The position numbers were made by a program, and so were the translations under genes. This document shows, one piece after another, positions 43,618 to 54,398 of a stretch of 64,000 nt of DNA. The stretch is from contig JAQXYZ010000072.1 in assembly GCA_029226935.1 (NCBI GenBank), positions 1 through 64,000 on the forward strand, in the 5' to 3' direction. How positions within the stretch are numbered: the stretch's first letter is position 1; each line of letters begins with the position of its first letter. The stretch comes from Bacillota bacterium (GTDB lineage Bacteria; Bacillota; Clostridia; Lachnospirales; Lachnospiraceae). The notes under the pieces were generated by a model that was not told the DNA's origin, ran no database searches, and worked only from the letters and a program-made list of their open reading frames with translations.

Positions 43618-44729
43618 ATAGCAATTCCATTTACTTCTACATGATCATTGATTTCAATGACCAGACAGCGTTTTCCCTCTAAAGTCATAGTGTTTACGAG
43701 ATCGGCCCTGTCGGGATTGACCTTTACCACCACATCAGGAGTTTTCACTTCAAAGGTTCTGGTATTGGCAACATTGTCTACCATGAGAGAAGTGTGCTCT
43801 CCGGCAGCGGTATCATAGAGCTTGTCGAAATCGTTTAGTTTTTCCTCCTGCACACCGCTTTTTTCAAACAGATTTTTGACCTGATGCTTATCCAGCATAA
43901 GGGGCTCGGGAATTTCCTTGTGCTCCTCAATCATTTCGGTAAGATTTTCGTGAATGTTTTTGACAATCTCATAATCGGCTTCTTCTCCAAGGGTTTCCTC
44001 TATTAATGTCTGAAAGGTTTCCTTTTGACTGCCGGCAGATAAAGGCAGAACCGCACCTAATATGCCGTCTACAAATTCCGAATGTGCTTCCTCAGGATTT
44101 TTGGAATAGTAGAGGGTACTGTGTATGTCTGTGCATCTGTCATTGAAGCTGGGAAATAAAAAACCGGTTTCAGGCATTTCTACAATCCAGTCGCGAACCC
44201 GGTTATGGAATTCATTGACTTCTGCGTTATAGCTAAGTCCCGGCTTAGAAAGATTTACAGGACAGATACAGCAGAGGATATATTCAAATACAGTGTCGGA
44301 AGCATCATCCATGGTCAGTCCGTCAAGCGTCTTTCCGGGTACATCGTAAGCATCGTGAATCAGGAGGATTAAGTAATTGCCTACATATTCATAGGAATTG
44401 ATTACTTTATCATAAAATTCCTCCAGCAGGGCATCATCCTTTAATTTACTGTCCCGAAGGCGTAAGAGAAATTCCTGTGTCCCGCCGGCTTCTTCACTGG
44501 AAAGGGGAAATTCTAAGTTTAACATATTTTTCCCAATTGTACCGGAAAGAGTTTTTCTTAAAAGTTCAAAATACTTAAAAATTTCCTCTTCCGGAAGAGA
44601 AAGAAAAGCTTCTTTAAATTGTGTTTTTTTATTCTTTTCTCCATCTACATAACATCCGCAGATGCGTGTAATAGAACAGTTGCTGGGAGTATAGAGTCTT
44701 TTTATTTCATTGATTTCCTGTTTAATCAT
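43596..44729 (-). CDS. DUF4317 family protein
   Basis: 377 residues, no signal peptide or membrane helix. The N-terminus (EINEIKRLYTPSNCSITRICGCYVDGEK) is the signature of DUF4317, a clostridial family of unknown function. The remainder is acidic and probably alpha/beta; it ends with an EGKRCLVIEINDHVEVNGI strand-rich segment. It begins 24 nt after the giant activase gene, both on the minus strand, so co-transcription is likely, and a link to that protein is a reasonable inference. Its last codons form a terminator hairpin. Confidence 0.75.
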   Translation of the reverse strand: MIKQEINEIKRLYTPSNCSITRICGCYVDGEKNKKTQFKEAFLSLPEEEIFKYFELLRKTLSGTIGKNMLNLEFPLSSEEAGGTQEFLLRLRDSKLKDDALLEEFYDKVINSYEYVGNYLILLIHDAYDVPGKTLDGLTMDDASDTVFEYILCCICPVNLSKPGLSYNAEVNEFHNRVRDWIVEMPETGFLFPSFNDRCTDIHSTLYYSKNPEEAHSEFVDGILGAVLPLSAGSQKETFQTLIEETLGEEADYEIVKNIHENLTEMIEEHKEIPEPLMLDKHQVKNLFEKSGVQEEKLNDFDKLYDTAAGEHTSLMVDNVANTRTFEVKTPDVVVKVNPDRADLVNTMTLEGKRCLVIEINDHVEVNGIAIKTTGDC

Positions 44730-44753
44730 TGCTGTTTTCCCTCATTTCGTAAT

Positions 44754-47700
44754 TCAGGCGGTTTCCTGTGCTTCGTCTAACTGTTTATTCAGATTCTTCT
44801 GGGCGGTAGAGAGCATCAACTTAATTCTGTTAAGCTGATTAACCTCGCTGGCACCGGGGTCATAGTCAATGGCAACAATATTGCTTAAAGGATACTGCCT
44901 GCGCAGTTCCTTGATTACACCCTTCCCTACGACATGGTTTGGAAGACAGGCAAAGGGCTGTGTACATACAATGTTATTGACACCCCCATGAATTAATTCA
45001 ACCATTTCTCCGGTGAGGAACCAGCCTTCTCCGGTCTGATTTCCAATAGAAACAATAGATTTTGCGTTTTCTACTGTCTCATAGATACTGGTAGCCGGAG
45101 TAAAATGTTTGCTCTTTGCAAGTGCCTTGGAAGCACTTCCTCGTAAAAATTCAAGAGCATTAATTCCGAGCCTTGAGATCATTGCAGTCTTTTTGCTTGT
45201 ACCCAGTTCCTGTGCCTTATAAATCTGATTGTAGAAGCAATAGAGCATAAAGTCCAAAAGATCAGGAACCACAGCTTCAGCACCTTCAGATTCAAGAAGT
45301 TCTACCAGATGATTATTTGCGGCAGGAGCAAATTTGACCAGAATTTCCCCTACAATACCTACACGGGGCTTTATTTCATCCGTAATAGGAATTGCATCAA
45401 ATTCCTCTACAATCTGCCGACACATTTTCTGGAAAGTAAAGAAATTCATGTGCTTTGCAGATACGAAGTCCTGACATCTTTTCAGCCATTTTTGGTGTAG
45501 TGCATCCACGCTTCCTTTTTCCTTCTCATAAGGGCGCATTCGGTAAACACAGCGCATAAAGATATCTCCAAATACAGCACCGTAGGCAGCACGCATCAAA
45601 AGCTCAAGGTTTAAGTGAAAGCCGGGATTTGTCTCTATGCCGCCAAGATTTAAAGAAATTACAGGAATTTGCGGCATCCCTGCCTTCTCAAGGGCTCGAC
45701 GTATGAAACCAACGTAGTTGGTTGCACGGCATCCACCGCCGGTCTGGGTCATAATGACAGCTACTTTATTTAAATCATATTTTCCCGAAAGCAGGGCATC
45801 CATAATTTGTCCCACCACCATAAGAGAAGGGTAGCAGGCATCGTTATTTACAAATTTTAGTCCTACATCAACAGCGTGTCTGTTGTCATTGGAAAGAACC
45901 TCAAAGTGATATCCACAAGCATTAAAAGCGGGTTCTAAAATATCGAAATGAATGGGTGACATCTGAGGACACAAAATCGTATAGTCTTTGCGCATTTCCT
46001 CTGTAAACTGTACTTTGTTAATGGCAGAGGAACGGATCGTGCGCTGATTATTCTGCTTTTCTTTCACTCTGATTGCAGACAGCAGGGAACGAATTCTAAT
46101 CCGCGCAGCGCCAAGATTATTTACTTCATCAATTTTCAGACAGGTATAAATCTTGTCTGAGCCTGTCAGAATATCATTTACCTGATCTGTGGTAACGGCA
46201 TCCAGACCACATCCAAAGGAGTTTAACTGAATCAAATCCAGGTTATCAACTGTTTTCACATAGCTTGCAGCAGCATAAAGCCTGGAATGGTACATCCACT
46301 GGTCAGATACAATCAGAGGTCGTTCCGGTTTGGCAAGGTGGGAAATCGAATCCTCTGTAAGCACTGCAATATCGTATGAGGTAATCAGTTCAGGAATGCC
46401 ATGATTAATTTCAGGATCAATGTGGTAGGGACGTCCTGCAAGGACGATTCCGCGTTTGCCGGTTTCTTTTAAGTAAGAAAGAACTTCCTCGCCCTTTTTC
46501 TGCATGTCCTTTCGAGCATTGGCAAGTTCATCCCAGGCAAGGCGGGAAGCTTCCATTACTTCCTCAACAGGGAGTTCCTTAAACTCCTTGGTAAGGGCTT
46601 CTGTTACAGTCTTCAAATTACTGAAAGCCATAAAAGGATTGCGGAGAATCACTTCCCCTCTGCCAATTTCCTCTACATTGTTCTTGATATTTTCGGAGTA
46701 GGAGGTAACAATGGGGCAGTTATAATGGTTATTTGCCTCTTCAAATTCATTGCGCTCGTAAAACAGGGCCGGATAGAAGATAAAGTCCACCTTCTGATTG
46801 ATCAGCCAGCTTACATGTCCATGCGCCAGCTTAGCAGGATAGCACTCTGATTCGCTGGGGATGGATTCGATACCCAGCTCATAGATTTTGCGATTGGAAA
46901 GCGGGGAGAGCACTACCCGATATCCGAGCTTGGTAAAGAAAGTAGCCCAAAAAGGATAATTTTCGTACATATTAAGCACCCGGGGAATTCCTACTGTTCC
47001 ACGGAAAGCCTCATCAGCGGCAAGAGGTTCATAGCCGAAGATGCGTTTTAATTTATAATCAAATAAATTGGGAACACCGTTTTCATTTTTCTGTTTCCCC
47101 AGCCCCCGCTCACAGCGGTTGCCGGAAATGTACTGACGACCGCCGGAGAATTTGTTGATGGTCAGACGGCAGTTGTTGGTACAGCCCTTGCACTTTGCCA
47201 TGCTGGTCTCAAATTGAAGTGCATTAATCTTCTCAAAAGAAAGCATGGAAGTCTCATAGCCTTCGCTATAGCGTTCACGGGCAATTAAGGCAGCGCCGAA
47301 GGCACCCATAATACCAGCAATATCGGGGCGGATGGCTTCACATCCGGCAATTTTTTCGAAGCTTCTAAGAACGGCATCATTGTAAAAGGTTCCGCCCTGC
47401 ACTACAATATTTCTTCCAAGTGCAGAAGCATCTGACACCTTGATTACTTTAAAAAGGGCATTCTTGATGACAGAGTAAGCGAGCCCTGCCGAAATATCAG
47501 GCACGGAAGCGCCTTCTTTCTGGGCCTGTTTTACTTTGGAATTCATAAATACGGTGCATCTGGTTCCAAGATCAATTGGATGCTCCGCAAAAAGTGCAGC
47601 GTGGGCAAAGTCTTCCACACTGTAATTTAAGGATTTGGCAAAGGTTTCAATGAAGGAGCCGCAACCGGATGAGCATGCTTCGTTTAATTGCACACTGTCT

Positions 47701-49010
47701 ACGGTTTGATTTTTGATTTTAATGCATTTCATGTCCTGCCCGCCGATGTCAAGGATACAATCCACTTTGGGATTAAAGAACGCAGCAGCATAGTAGTGGG
47801 CAACGGTTTCCACTTCTCCGTCATCTAAGAGGAAAGCGGCTTTCATTAGCGCTTCACCATAGCCGGTAGAGCAGGAGCGGACAATGGTCACATCCTCCGG
47901 CAGCTTTGAGTAGATGTCCTTAATAGCACGAATGGCAGTTTTTAAGGGACTACCGTCATTGCTGCTGTAGAAGGAATATAGGAGAGAGCCGTCTTCACCG
48001 ACAAGAGCAACCTTGGTAGTAGTGCTTCCGGCATCGATTCCCAGAAAACAGTTGCCACGGTAGGAGGAAAGCTCGCCGGTATGTACACGATGTTTGGAGT
48101 GGCGGGTCTTAAAGCTTTCATATTCTGAAGTGGTTGCAAATAAAGGCTCCATACGTTCCACTTCAAATTCCATTTTAATATTGCCGGACAGCTTTGAAAC
48201 CATTTCCTCCATGGTATAGGAAACCTCTTCTTTGGCATTTAGGGCAGAACCGATTGCCGCAAAGAGATGGGAATAATCTGTTTCGATGATATGCTCATCA
48301 TCCAGCTTTAAGGTGCGGATAAATGCCGCTTTGAGTTCGGAAAGAAAATGCAGAGGACCTCCTAAAAAGGCAACGTGTCCACGAATCGGCTTTCCGCAGG
48401 CAAGACCGCTGATGGTCTGGTTGACCACTGCCTGAAAGATAGATGCGGACAAATCCTCCTTGGTTGCCCCATCATTTATGAGGGGTTGTATATCAGATTT
48501 TGCAAAGACACCGCATCTTGCTGCAATGGTATATAGAGAATGATAATTTTTGGCATACTCATTTAAACCGGATGCATCGGTTTGAAGCAGGGAGGCCATC
48601 TGGTCAATGAAGGAGCCTGTACCTCCGGCGCAGATGCCGTTCATACGCTGCTCCACATTTCCACCCTCAAAATAGATGATTTTCGCATCCTCGCCGCCTA
48701 ACTCGATAGCAACATCTGTTTTGGGTGCAAGTTCTTTTAATGCAGTTGCAACGGAAATAACCTCCTGAACAAAAGGAACCTGTAAATGATTAGCCAGAGT
48801 AAGCCCGCCTGACCCGGTAATTACAGGGTGAAGAAGGATATTTCCAAGTTTTCCGTATGCTTCATTTAAGAGGTCAAAAAGAGTCTCCCGGATATTGGCA
48901 AAATGCCGTTTGTAGTCAGAAAAAAGGATTTTGTGAGCATCATCTAAAATAGCAATTTTGACAGTGGTAGAACCAATGTCAATGCCAAGAGTATAATGTT
49001 CAGCGTTCAT
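44754..49010 (-). CDS. Giant acyl-CoA dehydratase activase-related protein (two activase domains plus dehydratase-like part)
   Basis: 1418 residues. Two HgdC/BadF-type ASKHA ATPase domains occur in tandem: the first at 1-260 ([10 protein letters not shown]; cluster ligands Cys127 and Cys166) and the second at 322-585 ([13 protein letters not shown]; Cys446/450 and Cys485). A Cys-rich segment (Cys607, 610, 614, 633) leads to DUF2229 and a C-terminal 2-hydroxyglutaryl-CoA dehydratase-like domain. Activases deliver low-potential electrons by ATP hydrolysis. Such fused proteins resemble double-cubane cluster ATPases that reduce small substrates; the real substrate is unknown. No acyl-CoA genes are adjacent, apart from DUF4317. 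Confidence 0.88.
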   Translation of the reverse strand: MNAEHYTLGIDIGSTTVKIAILDDAHKILFSDYKRHFANIRETLFDLLNEAYGKLGNILLHPVITGSGGLTLANHLQVPFVQEVISVATALKELAPKTDVAIELGGEDAKIIYFEGGNVEQRMNGICAGGTGSFIDQMASLLQTDASGLNEYAKNYHSLYTIAARCGVFAKSDIQPLINDGATKEDLSASIFQAVVNQTISGLACGKPIRGHVAFLGGPLHFLSELKAAFIRTLKLDDEHIIETDYSHLFAAIGSALNAKEEVSYTMEEMVSKLSGNIKMEFEVERMEPLFATTSEYESFKTRHSKHRVHTGELSSYRGNCFLGIDAGSTTTKVALVGEDGSLLYSFYSSNDGSPLKTAIRAIKDIYSKLPEDVTIVRSCSTGYGEALMKAAFLLDDGEVETVAHYYAAAFFNPKVDCILDIGGQDMKCIKIKNQTVDSVQLNEACSSGCGSFIETFAKSLNYSVEDFAHAALFAEHPIDLGTRCTVFMNSKVKQAQKEGASVPDISAGLAYSVIKNALFKVIKVSDASALGRNIVVQGGTFYNDAVLRSFEKIAGCEAIRPDIAGIMGAFGAALIARERYSEGYETSMLSFEKINALQFETSMAKCKGCTNNCRLTINKFSGGRQYISGNRCERGLGKQKNENGVPNLFDYKLKRIFGYEPLAADEAFRGTVGIPRVLNMYENYPFWATFFTKLGYRVVLSPLSNRKIYELGIESIPSESECYPAKLAHGHVSWLINQKVDFIFYPALFYERNEFEEANNHYNCPIVTSYSENIKNNVEEIGRGEVILRNPFMAFSNLKTVTEALTKEFKELPVEEVMEASRLAWDELANARKDMQKKGEEVLSYLKETGKRGIVLAGRPYHIDPEINHGIPELITSYDIAVLTEDSISHLAKPERPLIVSDQWMYHSRLYAAASYVKTVDNLDLIQLNSFGCGLDAVTTDQVNDILTGSDKIYTCLKIDEVNNLGAARIRIRSLLSAIRVKEKQNNQRTIRSSAINKVQFTEEMRKDYTILCPQMSPIHFDILEPAFNACGYHFEVLSNDNRHAVDVGLKFVNNDACYPSLMVVGQIMDALLSGKYDLNKVAVIMTQTGGGCRATNYVGFIRRALEKAGMPQIPVISLNLGGIETNPGFHLNLELLMRAAYGAVFGDIFMRCVYRMRPYEKEKGSVDALHQKWLKRCQDFVSAKHMNFFTFQKMCRQIVEEFDAIPITDEIKPRVGIVGEILVKFAPAANNHLVELLESEGAEAVVPDLLDFMLYCFYNQIYKAQELGTSKKTAMISRLGINALEFLRGSASKALAKSKHFTPATSIYETVENAKSIVSIGNQTGEGWFLTGEMVELIHGGVNNIVCTQPFACLPNHVVGKGVIKELRRQYPLSNIVAIDYDPGASEVNQLNRIKLMLSTAQKNLNKQLDEAQETA

Positions 49011-49073
49011 AAATTACCGCCTTTCTTTGCATCTGATTTTATTTAAAAGCGCATGTGTTTGTTCTTATTTATA

Positions 49074-49096
49074 ATGTCATCGATATATTTTGACAT
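49074..49096. promoter_or_regulatory. Inverted repeat at the activase transcription start, operator-like
   Basis: ATGTCA-N11-TGACAT (49074-49096). It covers the predicted start of the minus-strand promoter at 49105-49133, so it could be an operator or a 5' hairpin. Confidence 0.4.
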
Positions 49097-49104
49097 GCCT
49101 TGTT

Positions 49105-49133
49105 ATTATACGACACTGATTTACAAATGGCAA
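49105..49133 (-). promoter_or_regulatory. Promoter of the giant activase gene
   Basis: Minus strand: TTGCCA (49133-49128), 17-nt spacer, perfect TATAAT (49110-49105). Confidence 0.65.
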
Positions 49134-49195
49134 GGCAGGAAAATAAACATTTCATAAAGAAAAAATTGCCAATTCCTAAAAAAATTCGGGCTTTA

Positions 49196-49224
49196 TTTAC
49201 AATTGAGAATGGGAATGTTAGAAT
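49196..49224 (+). promoter_or_regulatory. Promoter of the rhomboid-like gene operon
   Basis: TTTACA (49196-49201), 17-nt spacer, TAGAAT (49219-49224); 50 nt before the ATG. Confidence 0.5.
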
Positions 49225-49274
49225 ATATGATGGTTCATACAAGGTAATGAATAAACCTTAAAAGGAGAAGTGAA

Positions 49275-50150
49275 ATGATGAAATCCCCAAGCAACTTTGA
49301 AAAGAGATTTGGTAAATATGCCATTAGAAATTTATCTCTGGTACTGATTGTCTGTTATGCATGCGGTTATGTTTTGCAGATGCTGTTCCCCAGTGTGCTT
49401 TCATATCTTTATTTGAATCCATACGAAATTATTTTTCATGGGCAGATATGGAGGCTGGTAACATGGCTGATTGTTCCACCTTCAAGCTTTGACTTTTTTA
49501 CGCTCCTGATGTTGTACTTTTATTATTCATTGGGAACAACCTTAGAGCGGACATGGGGAACCTACAGATATAATGTATATATTTTTTCGGGTGTTCTGTT
49601 TACGATATTAGGTGCGTTTTTGTTGTTTGGATATACTCTGTTATTTCAGGGAGAGACAGGCATGGCATTATGGGGAACCTATCAGGGATATTCGCCGCTT
49701 GCTTCCATGTTTAGCACCTATTATGTAAATATGTCCATTTTCCTTGCTTTTGCGGCAACTTATCCCAATATGCAGGTGCTTTTGTTCTTTTTCATTCCCA
49801 TCAAAATCAAGATAATGGGAATTATTTATGGGGTGCTTCTGGTGTTCCAGTTCATCGCAGGAGGCATTGCAACCAAATTTGTGATTGGGGCATCACTGAT
49901 GAACTTTATTATATTTTTCTTTACCAGCAGAAGTACATTTCATTTGTCACCAAAGCAGGTAAAACGCAGACAGGACTTTAAGAGAGACGTAAAGAAGACT
50001 GCTAAGATTACAAGGCATAAGTGTGCAATCTGCGGAAGGACGGAGGAAACCAACCCAGAATTGGAATTCCGGTTCTGTTCTAAATGTGATGGTAACTATG
50101 AATATTGTCAGGATCATCTTTTTACACATACGCATGTAAAGCGTAAATAA
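49275..50150 (+). CDS. Rhomboid/derlin-like membrane protein with C-terminal zinc ribbon
   Basis: 291 residues. Six membrane helices show the rhomboid-fold sequence pattern: HGQIWRLVTWLIVPP after helix 1 and YYSLGTTLERTWGTYRYNVY, equivalent to the rhomboid L1/helix 2 WR motif. The protease GxSG motif and a paired His are not recognisable, so it is probably a non-catalytic member like derlins or TMEM115. From about residue 245 there is a Cys/His cluster (CAICG, CSKC, YCQDHL), a likely zinc ribbon facing the cytoplasm. It opens an operon with a sigma-like gene 26 nt downstream. Function unknown. Confidence 0.65.
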   Translation: MMKSPSNFEKRFGKYAIRNLSLVLIVCYACGYVLQMLFPSVLSYLYLNPYEIIFHGQIWRLVTWLIVPPSSFDFFTLLMLYFYYSLGTTLERTWGTYRYNVYIFSGVLFTILGAFLLFGYTLLFQGETGMALWGTYQGYSPLASMFSTYYVNMSIFLAFAATYPNMQVLLFFFIPIKIKIMGIIYGVLLVFQFIAGGIATKFVIGASLMNFIIFFFTSRSTFHLSPKQVKRRQDFKRDVKKTAKITRHKCAICGRTEETNPELEFRFCSKCDGNYEYCQDHLFTHTHVKRK

Positions 50151-50176
50151 CGAATGTTTCAAAATGGAGGAAAATC

Positions 50177-50917
50177 ATGGGAGCCAGTCAGGAAATTTTA
50201 TTTGCACAGACCCTTGAGAAAGTCAGAAAACTTGCAAAAGAACAGCAGAACTGTATTTCGGAGGAGCAGGTAAAGGAAGCCTTTGCACAACTGAATTTGT
50301 CGGAAGAACAGCTTCAGATGGTGTTTGATTATCTGAAAGCCCATAAGGTAGGAATTGGAGAACCGGTAGACTTAGATGAATACCTTTCAGAGGAGGAGAT
50401 TGATTATCTGGAAGAGTATAAAAAGGAATTAGCACTACTTGAAACCGTCAGTGAAGGCGAAAAGGAGGCTGTTATCCTGTCAGCCATGGCAGGAGAGAAG
50501 GATGCACAAAAAAGGCTGATTCATCTGTATCTTCCGCAGGTTTTGGAAATTTCCAAGCTCTATTCAGGACAAGGTGTTTTCATAGAGGATTTAATCGGAG
50601 AAGGGAATGTAGCGCTTTCGCTGGGAGTGACCATGCTGGGATGCTTAGAGCATGCAAAGGAAGCGGAAGGAATGCTGATGAAAATGGTTATGGATGCCAT
50701 GGAAAGCATTATTGATGAAAATATGCAGGAAACAGACAAGGACAGGAAGGTTTTGGAGCGGGTAAATAAGGTGGCTGATAAGGCAAGAGAACTGGCAGAA
50801 GAACTGCACAGAAAGGTGACGGTGGAGGAACTTGCCGAGGAAACAGGTATCTCCCAAAAGGCCATACAGGATGCTATGCGTATGAGCGGATTTGCCATAG
50901 AAGATATAGCGGGATAG
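50177..50917 (+). CDS. Sigma-70-like protein with regions 1.1, 2 and 3 but no region 4
   Basis: 246 residues. Residues 1-60 resemble sigma region 1.1 (LEKVRKLAKEQQNCISEEQVKEA). Residues about 112-150 look like region 2.1-2.2 (KRLIHLYLPQVLEISKLY, then FIEDLIGEGNVAL, matching the sigma DLIQEGNLGL). The following stretch lacks the aromatic residues (F-x-TYA-x-W) that melt the -10, and residues about 195-240 resemble region 3 (VTVEELAEETGISQKAIQDAM). The protein then ends, with no region 4 for -35 contact. It may bind RNA polymerase without initiating by itself, or be a degenerate regulator. GGAGG precedes the ATG. Confidence 0.7.
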   Translation: MGASQEILFAQTLEKVRKLAKEQQNCISEEQVKEAFAQLNLSEEQLQMVFDYLKAHKVGIGEPVDLDEYLSEEEIDYLEEYKKELALLETVSEGEKEAVILSAMAGEKDAQKRLIHLYLPQVLEISKLYSGQGVFIEDLIGEGNVALSLGVTMLGCLEHAKEAEGMLMKMVMDAMESIIDENMQETDKDRKVLERVNKVADKARELAEELHRKVTVEELAEETGISQKAIQDAMRMSGFAIEDIAG

Positions 50918-50940
50918 ATGTCAGAAAGGATATTTATTTC

Positions 50941-51378
50941 ATGAAGATAAAAGAAAATGTCACACAATATGAAGATTTCAAATATGTGCTTCAAGATTCA
51001 GGAAGCATTTATCTGGGAGCTAAATTTACCTATGAAGAGCTGCTTGGCAATGAAATGGTGCCTTTTAAGCTGAAGGCAATTCTGACTCATTACATAATGA
51101 AGGAGGCTTCCGCTGATACCACTCTTGAAAGTCAGTTTTATTATCTCGAAGAGAATACTTTCCTGTTTGAAACCTTTAAACAGCTGAAAATCAGAGTAAA
51201 GGTACAGTGTCAGACAGAAAAGAAAAGCCTGTTCGGGAAAACAAGAATGGAGTATAAGGAAAAGGTTCTTACCTTGCAGGAATTGGCAGAAATGAACCTT
51301 GCAAGAAAGAAGGCGTCGGGACTGCTTATAAGGGAAATTATCGTGTCTAAGCTTGGTATGATGACTTTCAGCGTATAA
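50941..51378 (+). CDS. Hypothetical cytoplasmic protein, possibly DUF5721
   Basis: 145 residues, no signal peptide or membrane helix, mixed alpha/beta. I think it matches a small clostridial family numbered DUF5721, but this comes from memory of the context and should be checked. It has no motif suggesting catalysis. It starts 23 nt after the sigma-like gene and both are in one operon; it may be a partner of that protein. The SD (GAAAGG) is about 11 nt from the ATG. Confidence 0.6.
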   Translation: MKIKENVTQYEDFKYVLQDSGSIYLGAKFTYEELLGNEMVPFKLKAILTHYIMKEASADTTLESQFYYLEENTFLFETFKQLKIRVKVQCQTEKKSLFGKTRMEYKEKVLTLQELAEMNLARKKASGLLIREIIVSKLGMMTFSV

Positions 51379-51451
51379 ATTAAACGGTGGCAGGGATACT
51401 AAAAATATTAACAATGAAAAGACAAATTTATGATGAGAAAGGGACAGACTC

Positions 51452-54379
51452 ATGAAACAGCAGATTGAAGACATGAAAGCTTATCAAGTCATTAATAAGA
51501 GGAAGATCAGCGATTTGAATTCCGATGGGTATATATTAAAGCACAGGAAAACAGGGGCGGTAATTACGCTCCTTTTAAATGACGATGAAAATAAAGTATT
51601 CTACATCGGTTTTCGCACACCGCCTAAGGACAGCACCGGTGTGGCACATATTCTGGAGCATTCAGTGCTTTGCGGCTCTAAGAATTTTCCGGTCAAAGAC
51701 CCTTTTATTGAACTGGCAAAGGGATCATTAAATACTTTTTTGAATGCAATGACCTATCCTGACAAGACGGTTTACCCGGTGGCAAGCTGCAATGATAAGG
51801 ATTTTAAAAATCTGGTTCATGTTTATCTAGATGCAGTTTTCTATCCCAATATTTATAAAGAAGAAAAGATTTTCAGACAAGAAGGCTGGCACTATGAGAT
51901 GGAAAGCGTGGAAGATGAGCTTACCATTAATGGTGTTGTCTACAATGAAATGAAGGGTGCATTTTCTTCCCCGGATGATGTGGTGGAACGGGAAATCATG
52001 AACTCTCTTTATCCTGATATTACCTATGGACTGGAATCGGGAGGAGATCCAGAGGTGATTCCGGAACTGACGTATGCGGAGTTTCTTGCCTTTCATCAAA
52101 AGTATTATCATCCTTCCAACAGCTATATTTATTTGTATGGAAATCTGGATGCTGTGGAATATTTGGACTTTATTGACAAAGATTATCTGTCTGATTTTGA
52201 TTTCCTTAAAGTGGATTCTGAAGTTGAAAAACAGGAGGCTTTTACAGAACCCAGGGAGATAAAAAAAGAGTATTCCATCATGGAGGATGAGTCCATGGAG
52301 GAAAACACTTATCTTACTTATAATGTTTCCATGGGGTCTTGCCTTGACAGGAAGCTTTATATTGCAATGGATGTACTTGATTATGTTCTCTGTTCTGCAC
52401 CGGGCGCACCAATAAAGCAGGCACTGATCGATAAGGGAATAGGGAAGGATGTATACAGTACGCTGGAAGGCGGAATTCTGCAGCCTTATTTTGCGATAAT
52501 TTCCAAGAATGCAGAAATTGATCAGAAAGAAGAGTTTGTTGCTATCATTGAAGAAGTTCTTGACGGGCTTGTCAGAGATGGGTTGGACCAGAAAGCGCTT
52601 GCAGCAGCTTTAAATTATTTTGAGTTTAAATACAGAGAGGCGGATTTCGGGTCTTATCCAAGAGGGCTGATGCTGGGCTTGCAGGCGCTTGACAGCTGGC
52701 TTTATGATAAAAATGAGCCTTTTATGCATATTGAGGCGAACCAGACCTTTGCAGAATTGAAGAGAAATATTGGAACAGGGTATTTCGAGGAATTAATCCG
52801 TACCTATATTTTGGAGAATACCCATAAGACAATTTTAACGTTCAAGCCGGTTCAGGGGCTGACTACCAGAAAGGATCAGGAGCTTTGTGAGAAGCTTAAA
52901 GTATATAAGGACAGCTTATCACAGGAGGAAAAACAGGAGATTGTGGCAAATACCCATGCTCTGCATGCTTATCAGGAAGAACCAAGCCCTAAGGAAGCTC
53001 TTGAGACAATCCCATTACTTTCAAGGGAGGATATCAGGAAGGAAGCTGCTGCATATATTAATGAAGTACGTATGGCAGAGGATACGACGATTCTCTTCCA
53101 TAATATTTTTACCAATGGAATTGGATATTTAAATCTGGTATTTGATCTAAAGCAGGTACCGGAAAGGCTTCTGCCATATGTTGGAGTTTTAAAATCCGTC
53201 TTGATGATGGTGGATACGGAGCATTTCAGTTATAGTGAGCTATTTAATGAAATCAATATCCATACCGGCGGAATCAGAGCGGTAGTCAATACCTATACGA
53301 ATGCAGATAACATGAAGGAATATAAGATGACACTGGAAATCCGTTCCAAGTCGCTTTATGAGAACAGGGATAAAGCACTTGAACTGATGAAGGAAATCAT
53401 TCTGACTTCCCAATATGATGATAGCAAGCGCCTTTCAGAAATTATTGCGGAAGAAAAATCCAGAATGCAGGCAACTATGAGCAGCTCGGGACATATGCTG
53501 GCACTGGTGAGAACACTTTCTTATTTTTCACCTACGGCTGCAGCCTCAGAGCAGATCAGCGGAATACCCCAGTATCGTCTGCTTGAGGAACTGGATCAAA
53601 ATTTCGAAGACAGAAAAGAGGAATTGATTAAGAACTTAAAGGAACTGTCAAGGTGTATTTTCAGACCGGAAAATTTGTTGGTGGATTACACGGCTACGCA
53701 GGAAGGATATGAGGGACTGGAAAAGGCTGTTGCCGGGTTCAAAAAGGAGCTGTTTACTGTAGAAGTAAGCGGAAAGGGCTCTTGTCCTAAACCGAAAAAA
53801 AAGAATGAAGCATTTATGACTGCGGGGCAGGTACAGTATGTATGCAGAGCTGGCAATTTCATGGACAAAGGACTGACCTATACCGGAGCCCTCAAGGTAC
53901 TGAAGGTAATGATGGGCTATGATTACCTCTGGAACAATGTCAGGGTAAAGGGAGGTGCATATGGATGTATGTGCAACTTCTACAAAAATGGTGATGCTTA
54001 TTTTGTATCATACAGAGACCCTAATTTAAGCAAAACCATTGATATTTATGAAAAGGCAGCGGAATACATCAAAAATGCAGAATTGGATGAACGAACCATT
54101 ACCCAGTTTATTATTGGAGCCATTAGTGAACTTGATACACCGATGACACCTGCTACGAGAGGAATTTATTCTCTGGGTGGATATCTGACGGGGCTGTCCA
54201 TGGAACGGGTACAGAAGGAGCGGGATGAGCTGCTGGCAACCACCGCAAGCGACCTGCACGGGCTTGCCGGATATGTACAGGCATTTATGGAAGCAGACTG
54301 CCTGTGCGTAGTGGGCAATGGCGAAAAGATTAAAGAGAACAAAGAATTATTTATGAGTGTGGATCAATTATTTCACTAA
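51452..54379 (+). CDS. M16C family zinc metallopeptidase (presequence protease/insulinase-like)
   Basis: 975 residues, the length of the PreP/CYM1 group. The inverted zinc motif H-x-x-E-H is at His66-Glu69-His70 (AHILEHSVLCGS), with the distal Glu in YNEMKGAFSSPDD. The four homologous domains join through a long helical hinge (about 400-540). PreP-type enzymes are cytosolic chambers that degrade unstructured peptides of up to about 65 residues. There is no signal peptide, so it is likely a cytoplasmic peptide-clearing enzyme. It follows the DUF5721-like gene after 73 nt and precedes a DUF4349 lipoprotein. Confidence 0.92.
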   Translation: MKQQIEDMKAYQVINKRKISDLNSDGYILKHRKTGAVITLLLNDDENKVFYIGFRTPPKDSTGVAHILEHSVLCGSKNFPVKDPFIELAKGSLNTFLNAMTYPDKTVYPVASCNDKDFKNLVHVYLDAVFYPNIYKEEKIFRQEGWHYEMESVEDELTINGVVYNEMKGAFSSPDDVVEREIMNSLYPDITYGLESGGDPEVIPELTYAEFLAFHQKYYHPSNSYIYLYGNLDAVEYLDFIDKDYLSDFDFLKVDSEVEKQEAFTEPREIKKEYSIMEDESMEENTYLTYNVSMGSCLDRKLYIAMDVLDYVLCSAPGAPIKQALIDKGIGKDVYSTLEGGILQPYFAIISKNAEIDQKEEFVAIIEEVLDGLVRDGLDQKALAAALNYFEFKYREADFGSYPRGLMLGLQALDSWLYDKNEPFMHIEANQTFAELKRNIGTGYFEELIRTYILENTHKTILTFKPVQGLTTRKDQELCEKLKVYKDSLSQEEKQEIVANTHALHAYQEEPSPKEALETIPLLSREDIRKEAAAYINEVRMAEDTTILFHNIFTNGIGYLNLVFDLKQVPERLLPYVGVLKSVLMMVDTEHFSYSELFNEINIHTGGIRAVVNTYTNADNMKEYKMTLEIRSKSLYENRDKALELMKEIILTSQYDDSKRLSEIIAEEKSRMQATMSSSGHMLALVRTLSYFSPTAAASEQISGIPQYRLLEELDQNFEDRKEELIKNLKELSRCIFRPENLLVDYTATQEGYEGLEKAVAGFKKELFTVEVSGKGSCPKPKKKNEAFMTAGQVQYVCRAGNFMDKGLTYTGALKVLKVMMGYDYLWNNVRVKGGAYGCMCNFYKNGDAYFVSYRDPNLSKTIDIYEKAAEYIKNAELDERTITQFIIGAISELDTPMTPATRGIYSLGGYLTGLSMERVQKERDELLATTASDLHGLAGYVQAFMEADCLCVVGNGEKIKENKELFMSVDQLFH

Positions 54380-54398
54380 ATAAGACGGAGGAAGCATT

